Under the pieces are notes generated by a model. The model had not been told where the DNA came from, searched no databases, and saw only the letters and a program-made list of their open reading frames with translations. The position numbers were made by a program, and so were the translations under genes. Positions 40,647 to 49,718 of a DNA stretch of 64,000 nucleotides are shown here, piece after piece (the stretch's first letter is position 1; each line of letters starts with the position of its first letter). Origin of the DNA: Sphingomonas sp. ERG5 (GTDB lineage: Bacteria > Pseudomonadota > Alphaproteobacteria > Sphingomonadales > Sphingomonadaceae); NCBI RefSeq assembly GCF_000803065.1, contig NZ_JSXI01000067.1, positions 1 through 64,000 on the forward strand, given 5' to 3'.

Positions 40647-41324
40647 CTAGCCACCGAGCTTGCCGAACTCGGCTTCATAGGCCGTGCGGTCACCGGCGGT
40701 CAGCAGCCGGGCTTGCTCGACCCAGCGGTCGCGGGCGATTCGGCCCTTGAAGGCGCCAAGCTTTGCGTCGAGCTCGGCGATCTCCGCCGGGCTCATCGCC
40801 GCGATCTGATCCACGCTCGTCACCCCCAGCCCGGCCAGTTGCGCGGCCAGCTTCGGGCCCAGCCCTTTGAGCTGGGTGATGTTGCCGGCAAGTGCCGGCT
40901 CGACCGGGGAGTTCGCGACCATGTCGGCCGCCAGCGCCGCGGGGCTGGCATCGAATGCGGCCGCCGCAACGATTGGTTCGTCCGCGAGTGGCGATGGATC
41001 CGGAATGAGAGAATCCGGAGCGACCGGATCCGGCGTGACTGGGTCCGGAGCGGCTGGGGCAGCAGCGACCGGGACCGCGGCGATTGACGGCGACGCGACC
41101 GCCACTGGGGTGGGCGGCGCCTCTGCTGTCACCCTGTCGACCGCCTCGCGATGCTCCTCATTGACGGCCTGTGCCGCGACCCGTGCGCGCTTGAGCTTCA
41201 TGCCCCACCAGATGCCGATGATCACGACCACCGCGAATACGGCAATGAGGATCAGATGCGCGGTGGTGATTGTCGACATCATGTCGGCGGCCCCGGCTGT
41301 GGTCTGGGCCTGCTTGTCGTCCAT
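40647..41324 (-). CDS. Membrane-anchored helix-hairpin-helix protein
   Basis: 225 aa from MDDKQAQTT. One N-terminal helix (AHLILIAVFAVVVIIGIWWG), a long Pro/Ala/Asp-rich linker with repeats PDPVTPDPVAPD, and a C-terminal HhH-like domain (ITQLKGLGPKLAAQLAGLGVTS ... AFKGRIARDRWVEQARLL). Similar C-terminal domains occur fused to many membrane proteins in alphaproteobacteria and may bind nucleic acid. GGAG upstream on the minus strand. Between purD and the CNNM operon, 72 nt after purD. Confidence 0.85.
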   Translation of the reverse strand: MDDKQAQTTAGAADMMSTITTAHLILIAVFAVVVIIGIWWGMKLKRARVAAQAVNEEHREAVDRVTAEAPPTPVAVASPSIAAVPVAAAPAAPDPVTPDPVAPDSLIPDPSPLADEPIVAAAAFDASPAALAADMVANSPVEPALAGNITQLKGLGPKLAAQLAGLGVTSVDQIAAMSPAEIAELDAKLGAFKGRIARDRWVEQARLLTAGDRTAYEAEFGKLGG

Positions 41325-41396
41325 GGGTGGTGCTCCGTTGATCTCCTGGCCGATGCTAACCCAGCATCGCCGACAAAGCACCACCTGGTGGCAGGA

Positions 41397-42665
41397 TCAT
41401 TCCAAACCGGCGCGCGCGATTTCGCGCCAGCCGATATCGCTCCGGTTGAAACCGGTGGGAAAATCGACCGCCATCACCCCACGATAGGCGGCGGCTTGTG
41501 CGGATGCCGCGTCGGGGCCGGTCGCGGTGACCGCCAGCACCCGCCCGCCCGATGCAACGAGTGTCCGACCATCAAGGCGCGTGCCGGCCTGAAAGACCCG
41601 GGCGCCGGTCGCTTCCGCCGCGTCGATCCCGCTGATCGCGCCGCCGCTCTCGGGCGTACCCGGATAACCCTTTGCGGCCATCACCACGGTCAGTGCGGTA
41701 TCGTCGGAAAATGCCGGTGCCGGGTGGTCGGCGAGCCGTCCTTGCGCGGTGGCCAGCATCAGTTCCAGCAAATCGCCCGTAAAGCGCATCATCAGCACCT
41801 GGCATTCGGGGTCGCCGAAACGGACATTATATTCGATCAGCTTGGGGCCATCCGCCGTGAGCATCAGGCCGGCATACAACACCCCCGAAAAGGGCGCGCC
41901 CATCGCCGCCATCGCTGCGATGGTCGGTGCGACGATCTCGTCCAGCGCGCGTTGCTCCAACGCAGGAGTCAGCACCGGCGCGGGGCTATATGCCCCCATG
42001 CCGCCGGTATTGGGGCCGACATCGCCATCCCCGACGCGCTTATGGTCCTGTGCCGATCCGAACGGCGCCATCGTCGCGCCGTCGGTCAGGACGAACAAGC
42101 TGACTTCCTCGCCGTCGAGAAATTCCTCGATCACCGCTTCGGCGCCGGACACGGAGAATAGATCGGCGATCGCACCTTCGGCTTCCTCGCGAGTCATCGC
42201 CACCGTCACGCCCTTGCCGGCGGCCAGGCCATCGGCCTTCACCACCACGGGAATGGTGAAATCGTCGAGCGCCGCCATTCCGCCCCCGCGCGACATGACC
42301 TTGGCATAGGCGGCGGTCGGGATGTTGGCGCGGGCGCACAGATCCTTGGTGAAGCCCTTCGATCCCTCGAGCTGCGCCGCTGCTTTGTCGGGGCCGAATA
42401 CCGGCAGGCCCATGGTGCGGATATTGTCGGCCAGTCCATCGACCAACGGCGCCTCCGGGCCGATCACGACGAAGCCGATCGAATGACGAAGGCAGAAATC
42501 GATCACCGCACGATGGTCGGCGGGGTCGAGGTCGACCAGCTCGGCATGCTCGGCGATGCCGGGATTTCCCGGTGCGGCATAGAGTTTCGTGAGCGTCGGC
42601 GATTGCGCCAGCCGCCATGCCAGCGCATGTTCGCGGCCACCCGATCCGATCAACAGGACATTCAT
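41397..42665 (-). CDS. purD: Phosphoribosylamine--glycine ligase
   Basis: Second step of de novo purine synthesis (GAR synthetase), 422 aa, ATP-grasp. MNVLLIGSGGREHALAWRL start; GPEAPLVDGLAD, EGSKGFTKDLCARANIPTAAY, VVVKADGLAAGKGV and the family signature RFGDPECQ. AAGGG precedes the ATG. The start codon overlaps that of xseA on the opposite strand (CATG, 42663-42666), leaving no intergenic promoter space. Confidence 0.97.
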   Translation of the reverse strand: MNVLLIGSGGREHALAWRLAQSPTLTKLYAAPGNPGIAEHAELVDLDPADHRAVIDFCLRHSIGFVVIGPEAPLVDGLADNIRTMGLPVFGPDKAAAQLEGSKGFTKDLCARANIPTAAYAKVMSRGGGMAALDDFTIPVVVKADGLAAGKGVTVAMTREEAEGAIADLFSVSGAEAVIEEFLDGEEVSLFVLTDGATMAPFGSAQDHKRVGDGDVGPNTGGMGAYSPAPVLTPALEQRALDEIVAPTIAAMAAMGAPFSGVLYAGLMLTADGPKLIEYNVRFGDPECQVLMMRFTGDLLELMLATAQGRLADHPAPAFSDDTALTVVMAAKGYPGTPESGGAISGIDAAEATGARVFQAGTRLDGRTLVASGGRVLAVTATGPDAASAQAAAYRGVMAVDFPTGFNRSDIGWREIARAGLE

Positions 42666-44076
42666 GGCCGACCCTTTTTCCGATATGCACCAAGCAGACA
42701 TGGGCCGGCTCGTAGCCGAGGAGTTGGCAGGCGACAACGCCGCCCCGGTCAGCGTCGGCGAACTGGCGATGAAGCTGAAACGCGTGGTGGAGGGCGAGTT
42801 CGGTCATGTCCGGCTACGCGGCGAAATCTCCGGCTACAAGCGTGTCGCGTCGGGGCATGCCTATCTCAGCCTCAAGGATGACAGCGCGGTGATCGACGGC
42901 GTGATCTGGAAGGGGCAGGTATCCGGCCTCGCCTTCCAGCCGCAGGACGGGGTCGAGGTGATCGCCACCGGCAAGATCACCACCTATCCGGGCCGCTCGA
43001 AATACCAGATCATCATCGAACGCATGGAGCTGGCCGGCGAGGGTGCGCTGATGGCGCTGCTCGAGAAGCTGAAGGCGAAGCTGGCGGGGGAGGGTCTGTT
43101 CGACGGCGCGGCGAAGAAGCCGCTGCCGTTCCTGCCGCGCGTGATCGGGGTGGTCACCTCGCCGACCGGAGCGGTGATCCGCGATATCCTCCACCGGCTG
43201 GAGGATCGCTGCCCGACGCATGTCATTGTCTGGCCGGTCAAGGTGCAAGGTGACGGCGCGGCGGCCGAAGTCGCGGCCGCGGTGCGCGGTTTCGATGCGA
43301 TCGCGCCGGGCGGTCCGGTGCCGCGCCCCGACCTGGTGATCGTGGCGCGGGGCGGCGGATCGATCGAGGATCTATGGGCATTCAACGAGGAAGTCGTGGT
43401 CCGTGCGATCGCCGCCTGCTCGATCCCGATCATCTCCGCGGTCGGGCATGAAACCGACACGACCCTGGCCGATTTCGCCGCCGATTTGCGCGCGCCCACG
43501 CCGACCGCGGCGGCGGAAATGGCGGTGCCGGTCCTTGCCGACCTCCGGCTGATGCTCGATGGCCATGGCCAGCGGATGGAACGATGCGCGCGGCGCTATC
43601 ATGAGCGCGGGCGCGAACGGCTCGACGCGCTGGTCCGTGTGCTGCCGAAGCGTGATGCACTGCTTGGGCCGCAACGACAAAAGGCCGATGACATGAGCGC
43701 GCGGCTCGATCGCGGCCTGGAACGGCGCGTGACTCTGGCGCGCGGCGCACTCGATCGGTCCGGTGGCGCGTTGCGCGTGTCGGTGCTCGAACGCCAGCTT
43801 GCCGGCGCGCGCGACCGGCTCGACCGGACATGGCGGCTGGTTGAATCGCTCAACCCCGATCGACTGCTCGACCGCGGCTATGTCCGGGTGTCGGCGAAGC
43901 TCGGCGGTGCGGTGGTCGCCACGGCGGCGGCGGCCAGGGCGGCAGGGGCCGTTACGCTCCATTTCCGGGATGGGGAGGTCGATGCACGCCTTGAGCGCAG
44001 CGGCGCCAAGGCATATGACAAGGGCAATGATAAACCGGGTGATCGGCCAAAACCCGACCAGCCGACCCTGTTATAA
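42664..44076 (+). CDS. xseA: Exodeoxyribonuclease VII large subunit
   Basis: Single-strand exonuclease with XseB, in DNA repair and multicopy ssDNA degradation. About 470 aa. N-terminal OB domain (PVSVGELAMKLKRVVEGEFG ... LRGEISGYK), catalytic region (GVVTSPTGAVIRDILHRLEDR, VIVARGGGSIEDLWAFNEE, ISAVGHETDTTLADFAADLRAPTPTAAAE), then a helical C-terminal part ending LDRGYVRV. The ATG at 42664 has AGGA upstream; downstream in-frame ATGs (42685, 42700) are alternatives that would remove the start-codon overlap with purD. Confidence 0.95.
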   Translation: MADPFSDMHQADMGRLVAEELAGDNAAPVSVGELAMKLKRVVEGEFGHVRLRGEISGYKRVASGHAYLSLKDDSAVIDGVIWKGQVSGLAFQPQDGVEVIATGKITTYPGRSKYQIIIERMELAGEGALMALLEKLKAKLAGEGLFDGAAKKPLPFLPRVIGVVTSPTGAVIRDILHRLEDRCPTHVIVWPVKVQGDGAAAEVAAAVRGFDAIAPGGPVPRPDLVIVARGGGSIEDLWAFNEEVVVRAIAACSIPIISAVGHETDTTLADFAADLRAPTPTAAAEMAVPVLADLRLMLDGHGQRMERCARRYHERGRERLDALVRVLPKRDALLGPQRQKADDMSARLDRGLERRVTLARGALDRSGGALRVSVLERQLAGARDRLDRTWRLVESLNPDRLLDRGYVRVSAKLGGAVVATAAAARAAGAVTLHFRDGEVDARLERSGAKAYDKGNDKPGDRPKPDQPTLL

Positions 44077-44090
44077 CCGGACCCACGCCC

Positions 44091-44294
44091 ATGTTGATGT
44101 CGAACAGCGATCGCCCCGCACGCCTCCATTATATGGCCAATGGTTTTCGCGTGCTGACCACTGGCGATCATGTGGTCTGCGCGGTGTCGGGCGCGCGCAT
44201 CCCGCTTGAGGATCTGCGGTACTGGAGCGTCGCGGCGCAGGAAGCCTATGCCACCGCCGAGGTCGCCACCGAAGCGATGAGCCCGCCCAGATGA
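44091..44294 (+). CDS. DUF2093 protein
   Basis: 67 aa. The core ARLHYMANGFRVLTTGDHVVCAVSGARIPLEDLRYWSV is the whole DUF2093 domain, restricted to alphaproteobacteria, with a Cys in VVCAVSG. Start may be ATG 44091 or 44097. Lies 14 nt after xseA and overlaps the M23 peptidase gene by 4 nt (ATGA), so probably one transcript. Function unknown. Confidence 0.9.
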   Translation: MLMSNSDRPARLHYMANGFRVLTTGDHVVCAVSGARIPLEDLRYWSVAAQEAYATAEVATEAMSPPR

Positions 44295-45205
44295 AGCGCA
44301 TGCGGCGCTGGGCCGTGGGGCTTCCCGCGCTGATATTACTCGGAAACAGTGCCTCACCGCCGGAGCGTGTTCAGCCGCTGCCGCCCTCGCCGCGGACCGA
44401 CGCGCCAATGCCCCAACCGCGCCGTGTCCCCGGCCCTGCGACCTTCAGCTATAGCGGCCCGCGCATGCAGGGCGGCGTGGTGGTCGGTGTCGCACCCGCC
44501 GGCACCCGTCTGCTGACCTTCAACGGCGCCCCGGTGCCGGTGACCCCCGATGGCCATTTCCTGATCGCTTTCGATCGCGACGCCGGACCCTCGGCGACAT
44601 TGGTCGCGACACTGGACGATGGCCGTCAGGTCAGCGATGCGCTCGTCATCGCGCCGCGTGCATGGCAGATCGAGCGGCTCAGCACCTTGCCCAGATTCCC
44701 CAGGCCCGAGCCGGAAATGGCGCGGCTGCGGCCGGCCGAACTTGCCCAGATCGCCGCGGCGCGCCGGATGCGATCCGATTCGACGGGGTGGCGCGAAACA
44801 TTCCTATGGCCGGCCACCGGACGCATCTCCGGCATGTTCGGGTCGCAGCGCGTCTATCAGGGGCAGCCCGGCGTCTATCATTCGGGCGTCGATGTCGCCC
44901 GGCCGATCGGAACGCCGGTGCTGGCGCCGGCCGACGGCGTGGTCATCCTCGCCGCCGATCATCCCTTCACGCTGGAGGGTAATTTGCTGATGATCGATCA
45001 CGGCATGGAGTTGAACTCGGCGTTCCTGCATTTGTCGCGAATCGACGTTCGCGTCGGGGAGCGCGTGCGACGTGGCCAGGTGGTCGGCGCGGTCGGGATG
45101 AGCGGCCGCGCCACCGGCCCGCATCTTCACTGGGGCATGAAATGGCGCGATGCGCGGATCGACCCCTTGCTGATCGCCGGGCCGATGCCGATAACGGCTC
45201 CCTGA
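44291..45205 (+). CDS. M23 family peptidoglycan endopeptidase
   Basis: 304 aa LytM-type zinc endopeptidase. N-terminal signal (GLPALILLGNSASP), a beta-rich middle domain, and a C-terminal M23 domain with HSGVD (His197, Asp201) and HLHW (His278, His280), i.e. complete Zn site. Hence likely active in cell-wall cleavage in the periplasm. Coupled to the DUF2093 gene by a 4-nt overlap. xseA-DUF2093-M23 is one run. Confidence 0.92.
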   Translation: MKRMRRWAVGLPALILLGNSASPPERVQPLPPSPRTDAPMPQPRRVPGPATFSYSGPRMQGGVVVGVAPAGTRLLTFNGAPVPVTPDGHFLIAFDRDAGPSATLVATLDDGRQVSDALVIAPRAWQIERLSTLPRFPRPEPEMARLRPAELAQIAAARRMRSDSTGWRETFLWPATGRISGMFGSQRVYQGQPGVYHSGVDVARPIGTPVLAPADGVVILAADHPFTLEGNLLMIDHGMELNSAFLHLSRIDVRVGERVRRGQVVGAVGMSGRATGPHLHWGMKWRDARIDPLLIAGPMPITAP

Positions 45206-45224
45206 ACCGGTTCGGCGCGCTGGT

Positions 45225-45758
45225 TCAGCGCACCCGCATTCCACGATAGGTGCGTCCTTCGACGGCGATGAAATAATTCCCCATCACGCCTTGCCGGATG
45301 CGGATCGCGGTGCCCGCTTTCGGCGGGAAGTCCATCGGATCGGTGGTCTGCCAGACCGCGCTACCCTCTTCGGCCAGCCGGATCTCCACGCGGCTATTGG
45401 CCAGGCTACGCGTTGAAGCCACCGTGCTCTTGATTTCGGTGAAGGCTTCTTCCTTGTCGTCATCCCCGCCGCCGAACAGCCGGATGGAGGGGAGCGCCAG
45501 GCCGAATAATGAGCGTCGGGTCTTGCGGACGTCGGCGCGATCCACGATCCGCACCTCCTTCGACTTGATCGATGCCTCCAGGGCGGTTGCGGCCTTGTCG
45601 AAACAGGACAGCCGCAGATCGGCCGCCGCGATCGCCCTGCACTCGGCAAAAGAGCGCGCGACACGATCCGCTGTGGATTCCCGGGGCTCCTCGGCCGAAG
45701 CGGCGTTCGCTGTGCCCATGACGAGCAATCCTGCAAAGACCCATCGCACAGCGTTCAT
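45225..45758 (-). CDS. Exported protein, VasI-like cysteine motif
   Basis: 177 aa from MNAVRWVFAGLLVMG (signal peptide, cleavage near ASAEE). Downstream, FAECRAIAAADLRLSCFDKAATAL has the C...RLxCFDxxA motif seen in T6SS-associated VasI-like and other periplasmic proteins, likely a disulfide. The remainder carries VASTRSLANSRVEIRLAEEGSAVWQTTD. GAGGGGG lies upstream. Convergent with the M23 gene; no T6SS genes are in the window. Function not assignable. Confidence 0.72.
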   Translation of the reverse strand: MNAVRWVFAGLLVMGTANAASAEEPRESTADRVARSFAECRAIAAADLRLSCFDKAATALEASIKSKEVRIVDRADVRKTRRSLFGLALPSIRLFGGGDDDKEEAFTEIKSTVASTRSLANSRVEIRLAEEGSAVWQTTDPMDFPPKAGTAIRIRQGVMGNYFIAVEGRTYRGMRVR

Positions 45759-45960
45759 GGCACCCCCCTCGCTCGAAATCACATGCTAGGGCCGATGTAA
45801 GGTTGCATCAAGCTAACCCGCCCGGCGCGCCGGCCAACTGTGGCTCACATACTACACTTTGCAGAATTATTGCTTTGCTCTCCGGGCGCCGTTGCCGAGC
45901 CATGAATTTCCCATTAGCCCTTGCGCCATGTAGCCAGACTTGTCCGGCCACTTGAAAAAA

Positions 45961-45979
45961 TGACTTGGGGCACAAGTCA
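45961..45979. promoter_or_regulatory. Dyad upstream of TonB receptor gene
   Basis: TGACTTG (45961-45967) and CAAGTCA (45973-45979) around GGGCA, 32 nt before the receptor ATG. The surrounding ~170 bases are AT-richer than average. Could be an operator or a leader hairpin; no known consensus recognised. Confidence 0.5.
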
Positions 45980-46010
45980 GCCTTGCGGGGCAAATTTAAG
46001 GGGAATCTAG

Positions 46011-49000
46011 ATGCTCAATCGATATCGCTCGCGCTTGCTAGCCTCGACCTTGCTGGTCGGCGCCGCGCTTGCTTCAAGCCCGGCATTTGCGCAGGACGCG
46101 ACCATCGCGCCTCAGGAAACACCGCCGGCCACTGACTCCAGCGCTGGCGGCGACATTGTCGTTACCGGTTCGCTGATCACCAATCCGAACCTGACTGCCT
46201 CCAGCCCGGTCACCGTGATCGGCCAGCAGGAAATGGCTCTGCGTCAGACCAACACCGCGGAAGAAATCCTGCGCGACCTGCCGGGCGTGGTGCCCAGCAT
46301 CGGTTCGGCGGTGAACAACGGCAATGGTGGTTCATCCTTCGCCGATCTTCGTGGTCTCGGCAACTTCCGCAACGTGGTGCTGCTGGACGGCAATCGCATC
46401 ACGCCGTCGAGCAAGGAAGGCCGCGTCGATCTCAACAACATTCCGCTCGCGCTGATCGAGCGCGTCGATACGCTGACCGGCGGCGCTGCCACCACTTATG
46501 GCGCAGACGCGGTGTCGGGCGTCATCAACTTCATCACGCGGAAAGATTTCTCGGGCATGGAGGCATCGGTCTCCAACCAGATCACCGAACGTGGTGACGG
46601 GCATTACTTCCGCGGCGATCTGACCGTTGGCGCCAATTTCGACGATGGTCGCGGTAACGCGGTGCTCTCGGTCGGCTATCAGAAGTCCGATCCGGTCTAT
46701 CAGGGCGCGCGCAAGATCTCGCAGAATAACTACACCTCGACGACGGGCCATAAGGGCGGTTCGGGCACTACGGTGCCCGCGCGTTTCTTCGTTGAAAAGG
46801 GTGCAAACCCCGATACCGTCCCGTTCGACAAGGCGCAGTTTTTCTCAATCCAGCCCGCCAGCGGTTCTCTTCGTCCCTATGCCGGGACCGATGGGTTCAA
46901 CTTCAACCCGTACAACGTTTTCCAGACGCCGTTCGAGCGCTTCAACATCTTCAGCTCCGCGCGTTACGAAGTATCTGACAATATCGAAGTCTATGCCCGC
47001 GGCATGTTCTCCAAGAACCGGGTCAAGACCATCATCGCCCCCTCGGGGATTTTCGGTCAGCTGCTCACCATTCCGGTCAGCAACCCGTATCTGCCGGTTG
47101 CCGCGCGGAACCTGTTCTGCCAGCGGAACGATTTCGACCCGAACACCCCCGGCATTCAGCCACTTAACGATGCACAATGCGCGGCAGCAGCTGTTGCCAC
47201 TAACCCGAACGACCCCAATTTCCGGACATTCACCACCACCGTGGGCCGGCGTACGACTGAAGTGGGGCCGCGGCTTTCCGAATTCGTGACACAGCACTTC
47301 GACTATCGTGCCGGTGTGAAGATCGGGGTTACCGATTCGATCTCGCTCGATGTGTCGGGTGCCTATGGTGAGTCCGAGAACCGTCAGACCCAGTCGAACT
47401 ATGTGCTGATCTCGCGGCTGCGGACGGCGGTCTACACCACCAGCACGACCAGCTGTAACCTGGGCTCATCGCCGACGGTCAATAATCCCAACCCGGCGCT
47501 ACCGCCGCTCGCTACGGCGGGCGCAGGGGTCACCGCCGGATCGGGTTGCGTTCCAGTCAATATTTTCGGCGCGGACGGCTCGATTTCACCGAACCAGGTA
47601 CCGTATCTGACGGCTTCGGCGGGTACCTCGCAGGAGACCTCGCTGGCACAGGCTCGTGCCCTGCTCAGCGGCGACCTGGGCTTCTCGATTCCGGGCGCCA
47701 GTGACCCGGTCGGCTTCGCGCTCGGCGCCGAATATCGCAAATATACCGCGCGCCAGACGGCCGACTCGCTGTCCCAGACTGCCGGCGAACTCGGCGGTGC
47801 CGGCGGTGCCGTGCCGAACTTCGAGGGCGGTTATAATGTCAAGGAAGTGTATGGCGAACTTATCGCGCCAATCATGTCCGACAAGCCGTTCTTCCACAGC
47901 CTCTCGCTGGAAGCGGGCGTCCGTTACTCCAGCTATTCGGTCAACGCGCCGAACAACCCGAGCTACAGCACGACCACCTATAAGGGGGGCGGTACCTGGG
48001 AGCCGGTCGAAGGCTTCAAGTTCCGCAGCAATTATCAGCGCGCTGTTCGTGCGCCGAATATCGCCGAGCTGTTCTCGCCGACTAACACCGGCCTGACCAA
48101 CTTGGGGGTAGATCCGTGCCGTGGCTCCAACGCGGCAACCCAGGCGGGGAACGCGGCCTATAACCCCAAACTTGTTGCGGTCTGCCTCGCGCAGGGTGCG
48201 CCATTGTCGTCGATCGGCGCGATTGCCAATCCGACTTCGGGGCAAGCCAACGCGACGACGGCTGGCGGTACCTATTTGCGGCCGGAGACCTCAAACAGCT
48301 TCACTGCAGGTGTGGTGCTGCAGCCGCGCTTTATTCCGGGGCTTTCGATCACGGCTGACTATTACAATATCAGCATCAAGAATGCGATCTCGCAGCCGAC
48401 GCCGGGCGACCTCATCACGGGTTGCTTCGGTAACAACACCGGTTTCGCGGCAAACGTGGCCAACCCGATCTGTGGTCTGTTCACGCGCAACCCGGTCACC
48501 GGCGGCCTCGACGGTGATCCATCGACTACCCCCGGTCTCATCTTCCCGTCGTCCAACTCGGGGCATGTCCTGACCGACGGTATCGATCTCGGCATCAACT
48601 ATCGCAAGAATTTGGGTTTCGCGAAGCTCAATATGAGCTTCACCGGCAACTGGACGCGCCGGTCGATCTTCCAGGCGCTGGTGCCTGGATCGATCATTCC
48701 CCCGGGCTACCGGGGGGCGGGCGGCCCGCTGCCGGTTACGCTGCGGCGCGAGTGCGTCGGCTTCTATAGCCAAAACTGCGGCTCGCCGGGTTCGGCAGGC
48801 CCGTCGTCATCGGCAGGGTCGCTGCAGCCGGAATTCACCTGGAGCCATCGCACCACGCTGACCTTCGGCGATATCGACTTTTCGGTTCTGTGGCGTCATC
48901 TCAGCGCCATGAAGGCAGAGCCGGGCACCACGACCTTCAAGGGTATCATCGGCGCAGACCGGCCTGCTGGTACCTCTGGTGTCCTGGAAGGGCAGAAGGT

Positions 49001-49226
49001 CGATTTCGGCAAGATCCCCGCCTATAACTACTTCGATCTGGCGGCGCGGTTCGGTGTTGGCGATCATCTCGACCTCACCTTCACGGTCATGAACCTGTTC
49101 GACAAGGCTCCGCCAATCGTCGGTGGCACCATCGGATCGACCTCGTTCAACAGCGGCAATACCTATCCGTCGACCTACGACACGCTGGGTCGCCGCTTTG
49201 CAGTTGGTGCCCGCGTCAAGTTCTGA
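46011..49226 (+). CDS. TonB-dependent outer-membrane receptor, 1071 aa
   Basis: Active importer across the outer membrane. Signal peptide LLASTLLVGAALASSPAFAQ; TonB box region SAGGDIVVTGSLI; plug domain (NTAEEILRDLPGVVPSIG, FRNVVLLDGNRITPSS, GAATTYGADAVSGVINFITR); long barrel ending in GRRFAVGARVKF with a terminal Phe. AAGGGGA 6 nt before the ATG. Of the type common in sphingomonads and Xanthomonas for peptides or glycans rather than siderophores; large, Asn/Gly-rich loops. Ends at a strong terminator. The substrate may relate to the sulfotransferase/dioxygenase genes downstream. Confidence 0.95.
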   Translation: MLNRYRSRLLASTLLVGAALASSPAFAQDATIAPQETPPATDSSAGGDIVVTGSLITNPNLTASSPVTVIGQQEMALRQTNTAEEILRDLPGVVPSIGSAVNNGNGGSSFADLRGLGNFRNVVLLDGNRITPSSKEGRVDLNNIPLALIERVDTLTGGAATTYGADAVSGVINFITRKDFSGMEASVSNQITERGDGHYFRGDLTVGANFDDGRGNAVLSVGYQKSDPVYQGARKISQNNYTSTTGHKGGSGTTVPARFFVEKGANPDTVPFDKAQFFSIQPASGSLRPYAGTDGFNFNPYNVFQTPFERFNIFSSARYEVSDNIEVYARGMFSKNRVKTIIAPSGIFGQLLTIPVSNPYLPVAARNLFCQRNDFDPNTPGIQPLNDAQCAAAAVATNPNDPNFRTFTTTVGRRTTEVGPRLSEFVTQHFDYRAGVKIGVTDSISLDVSGAYGESENRQTQSNYVLISRLRTAVYTTSTTSCNLGSSPTVNNPNPALPPLATAGAGVTAGSGCVPVNIFGADGSISPNQVPYLTASAGTSQETSLAQARALLSGDLGFSIPGASDPVGFALGAEYRKYTARQTADSLSQTAGELGGAGGAVPNFEGGYNVKEVYGELIAPIMSDKPFFHSLSLEAGVRYSSYSVNAPNNPSYSTTTYKGGGTWEPVEGFKFRSNYQRAVRAPNIAELFSPTNTGLTNLGVDPCRGSNAATQAGNAAYNPKLVAVCLAQGAPLSSIGAIANPTSGQANATTAGGTYLRPETSNSFTAGVVLQPRFIPGLSITADYYNISIKNAISQPTPGDLITGCFGNNTGFAANVANPICGLFTRNPVTGGLDGDPSTTPGLIFPSSNSGHVLTDGIDLGINYRKNLGFAKLNMSFTGNWTRRSIFQALVPGSIIPPGYRGAGGPLPVTLRRECVGFYSQNCGSPGSAGPSSSAGSLQPEFTWSHRTTLTFGDIDFSVLWRHLSAMKAEPGTTTFKGIIGADRPAGTSGVLEGQKVDFGKIPAYNYFDLAARFGVGDHLDLTFTVMNLFDKAPPIVGGTIGSTSFNSGNTYPSTYDTLGRRFAVGARVKF

Positions 49227-49249
49227 GGCAGGCATTTCGCGAAAAATCG

Positions 49250-49281
49250 GGGGGCGAGCCGCAAGGCTCGCCCCCTTTTTC
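49250..49281 (+). terminator. Strong terminator after TonB receptor
   Basis: GGGGGCGAGCC-GCAA-GGCTCGCCCCC followed by TTTTT: 11-bp perfect stem and T-run, 23 nt after the stop codon. Confidence 0.93.
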
Positions 49282-49718
49282 TTGTAATCAGCGATTGGGC
49301 GCGTTGATCGAATACGCACGCCGGAGGCGGACAAGCATTGGGTGCGGCCTGGGACGGCTCGTCATTGAGCGATCGTCGGCATGATCGGCGCGCCGATTCA
49401 ACCTGATTGTGAATCATGCAAGCGTGGCGGCAGACGGGAAGCCATCCGGCTCTCCGCCCCGCTCTTTGATATGACTGGAAGAATATGCGCGATTCCCGCC
49501 GGCTGATCCGGCGAGAACAGCATGCTGTTCCGTGCTGTTATGCGCGCTGTTCCATGCTGTTATTCAATAACAGCATGGAACAGCGCAAGGCTTTGGAAAT
49601 GATGTGGAAATTCGGACCTGAAATCCAACTTAACAGCATGGAAAAAAATCTGCCGGAATAACAGCTTGGAACAGCGGGAAAACATGCCGGGCCTTTGCCG
49701 CGACTCGCGCTCCGGCCC
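49282..49718. other. AACAGC-word array, non-coding
   Basis: No gene. AACAGC or its complement GCTGTT occurs ten times between 49516 and 49675. It includes a 16-bp perfect palindrome GAACAGCATGCTGTTC (49515-49530) and a perfect 21-bp inverted repeat with one-base loop (49544-49586). The first 220 bases after the terminator look unremarkable. It is AT-richer than the flanks. Confidence 0.8.
49544..49586. repeat. Perfect 21-bp inverted repeat with 1-nt loop
   Basis: The left arm 49544-49564 (GCGCTGTTCC...) and right arm 49566-49586 (...GGAACAGCGC) are exact reverse complements around C49565, and each contains two AACAGC/GCTGTT words. It could extrude as a cruciform or form a very stable RNA hairpin. 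It sits between the receptor terminator and the 3' end of the convergent sulfotransferase gene. Confidence 0.85.

Noticed and set aside
45225..45758. Type VI secretion component
   Set aside because: Only the short Cys motif recalls VasI; no T6SS gene is nearby.
49515..49675. CRISPR array or LexA box at the AACAGC words
   Set aside because: Unit spacing is irregular and the words are too short for CRISPR; GAAC-N8-GTTC does not match alphaproteobacterial SOS boxes, which use N7 direct repeats.
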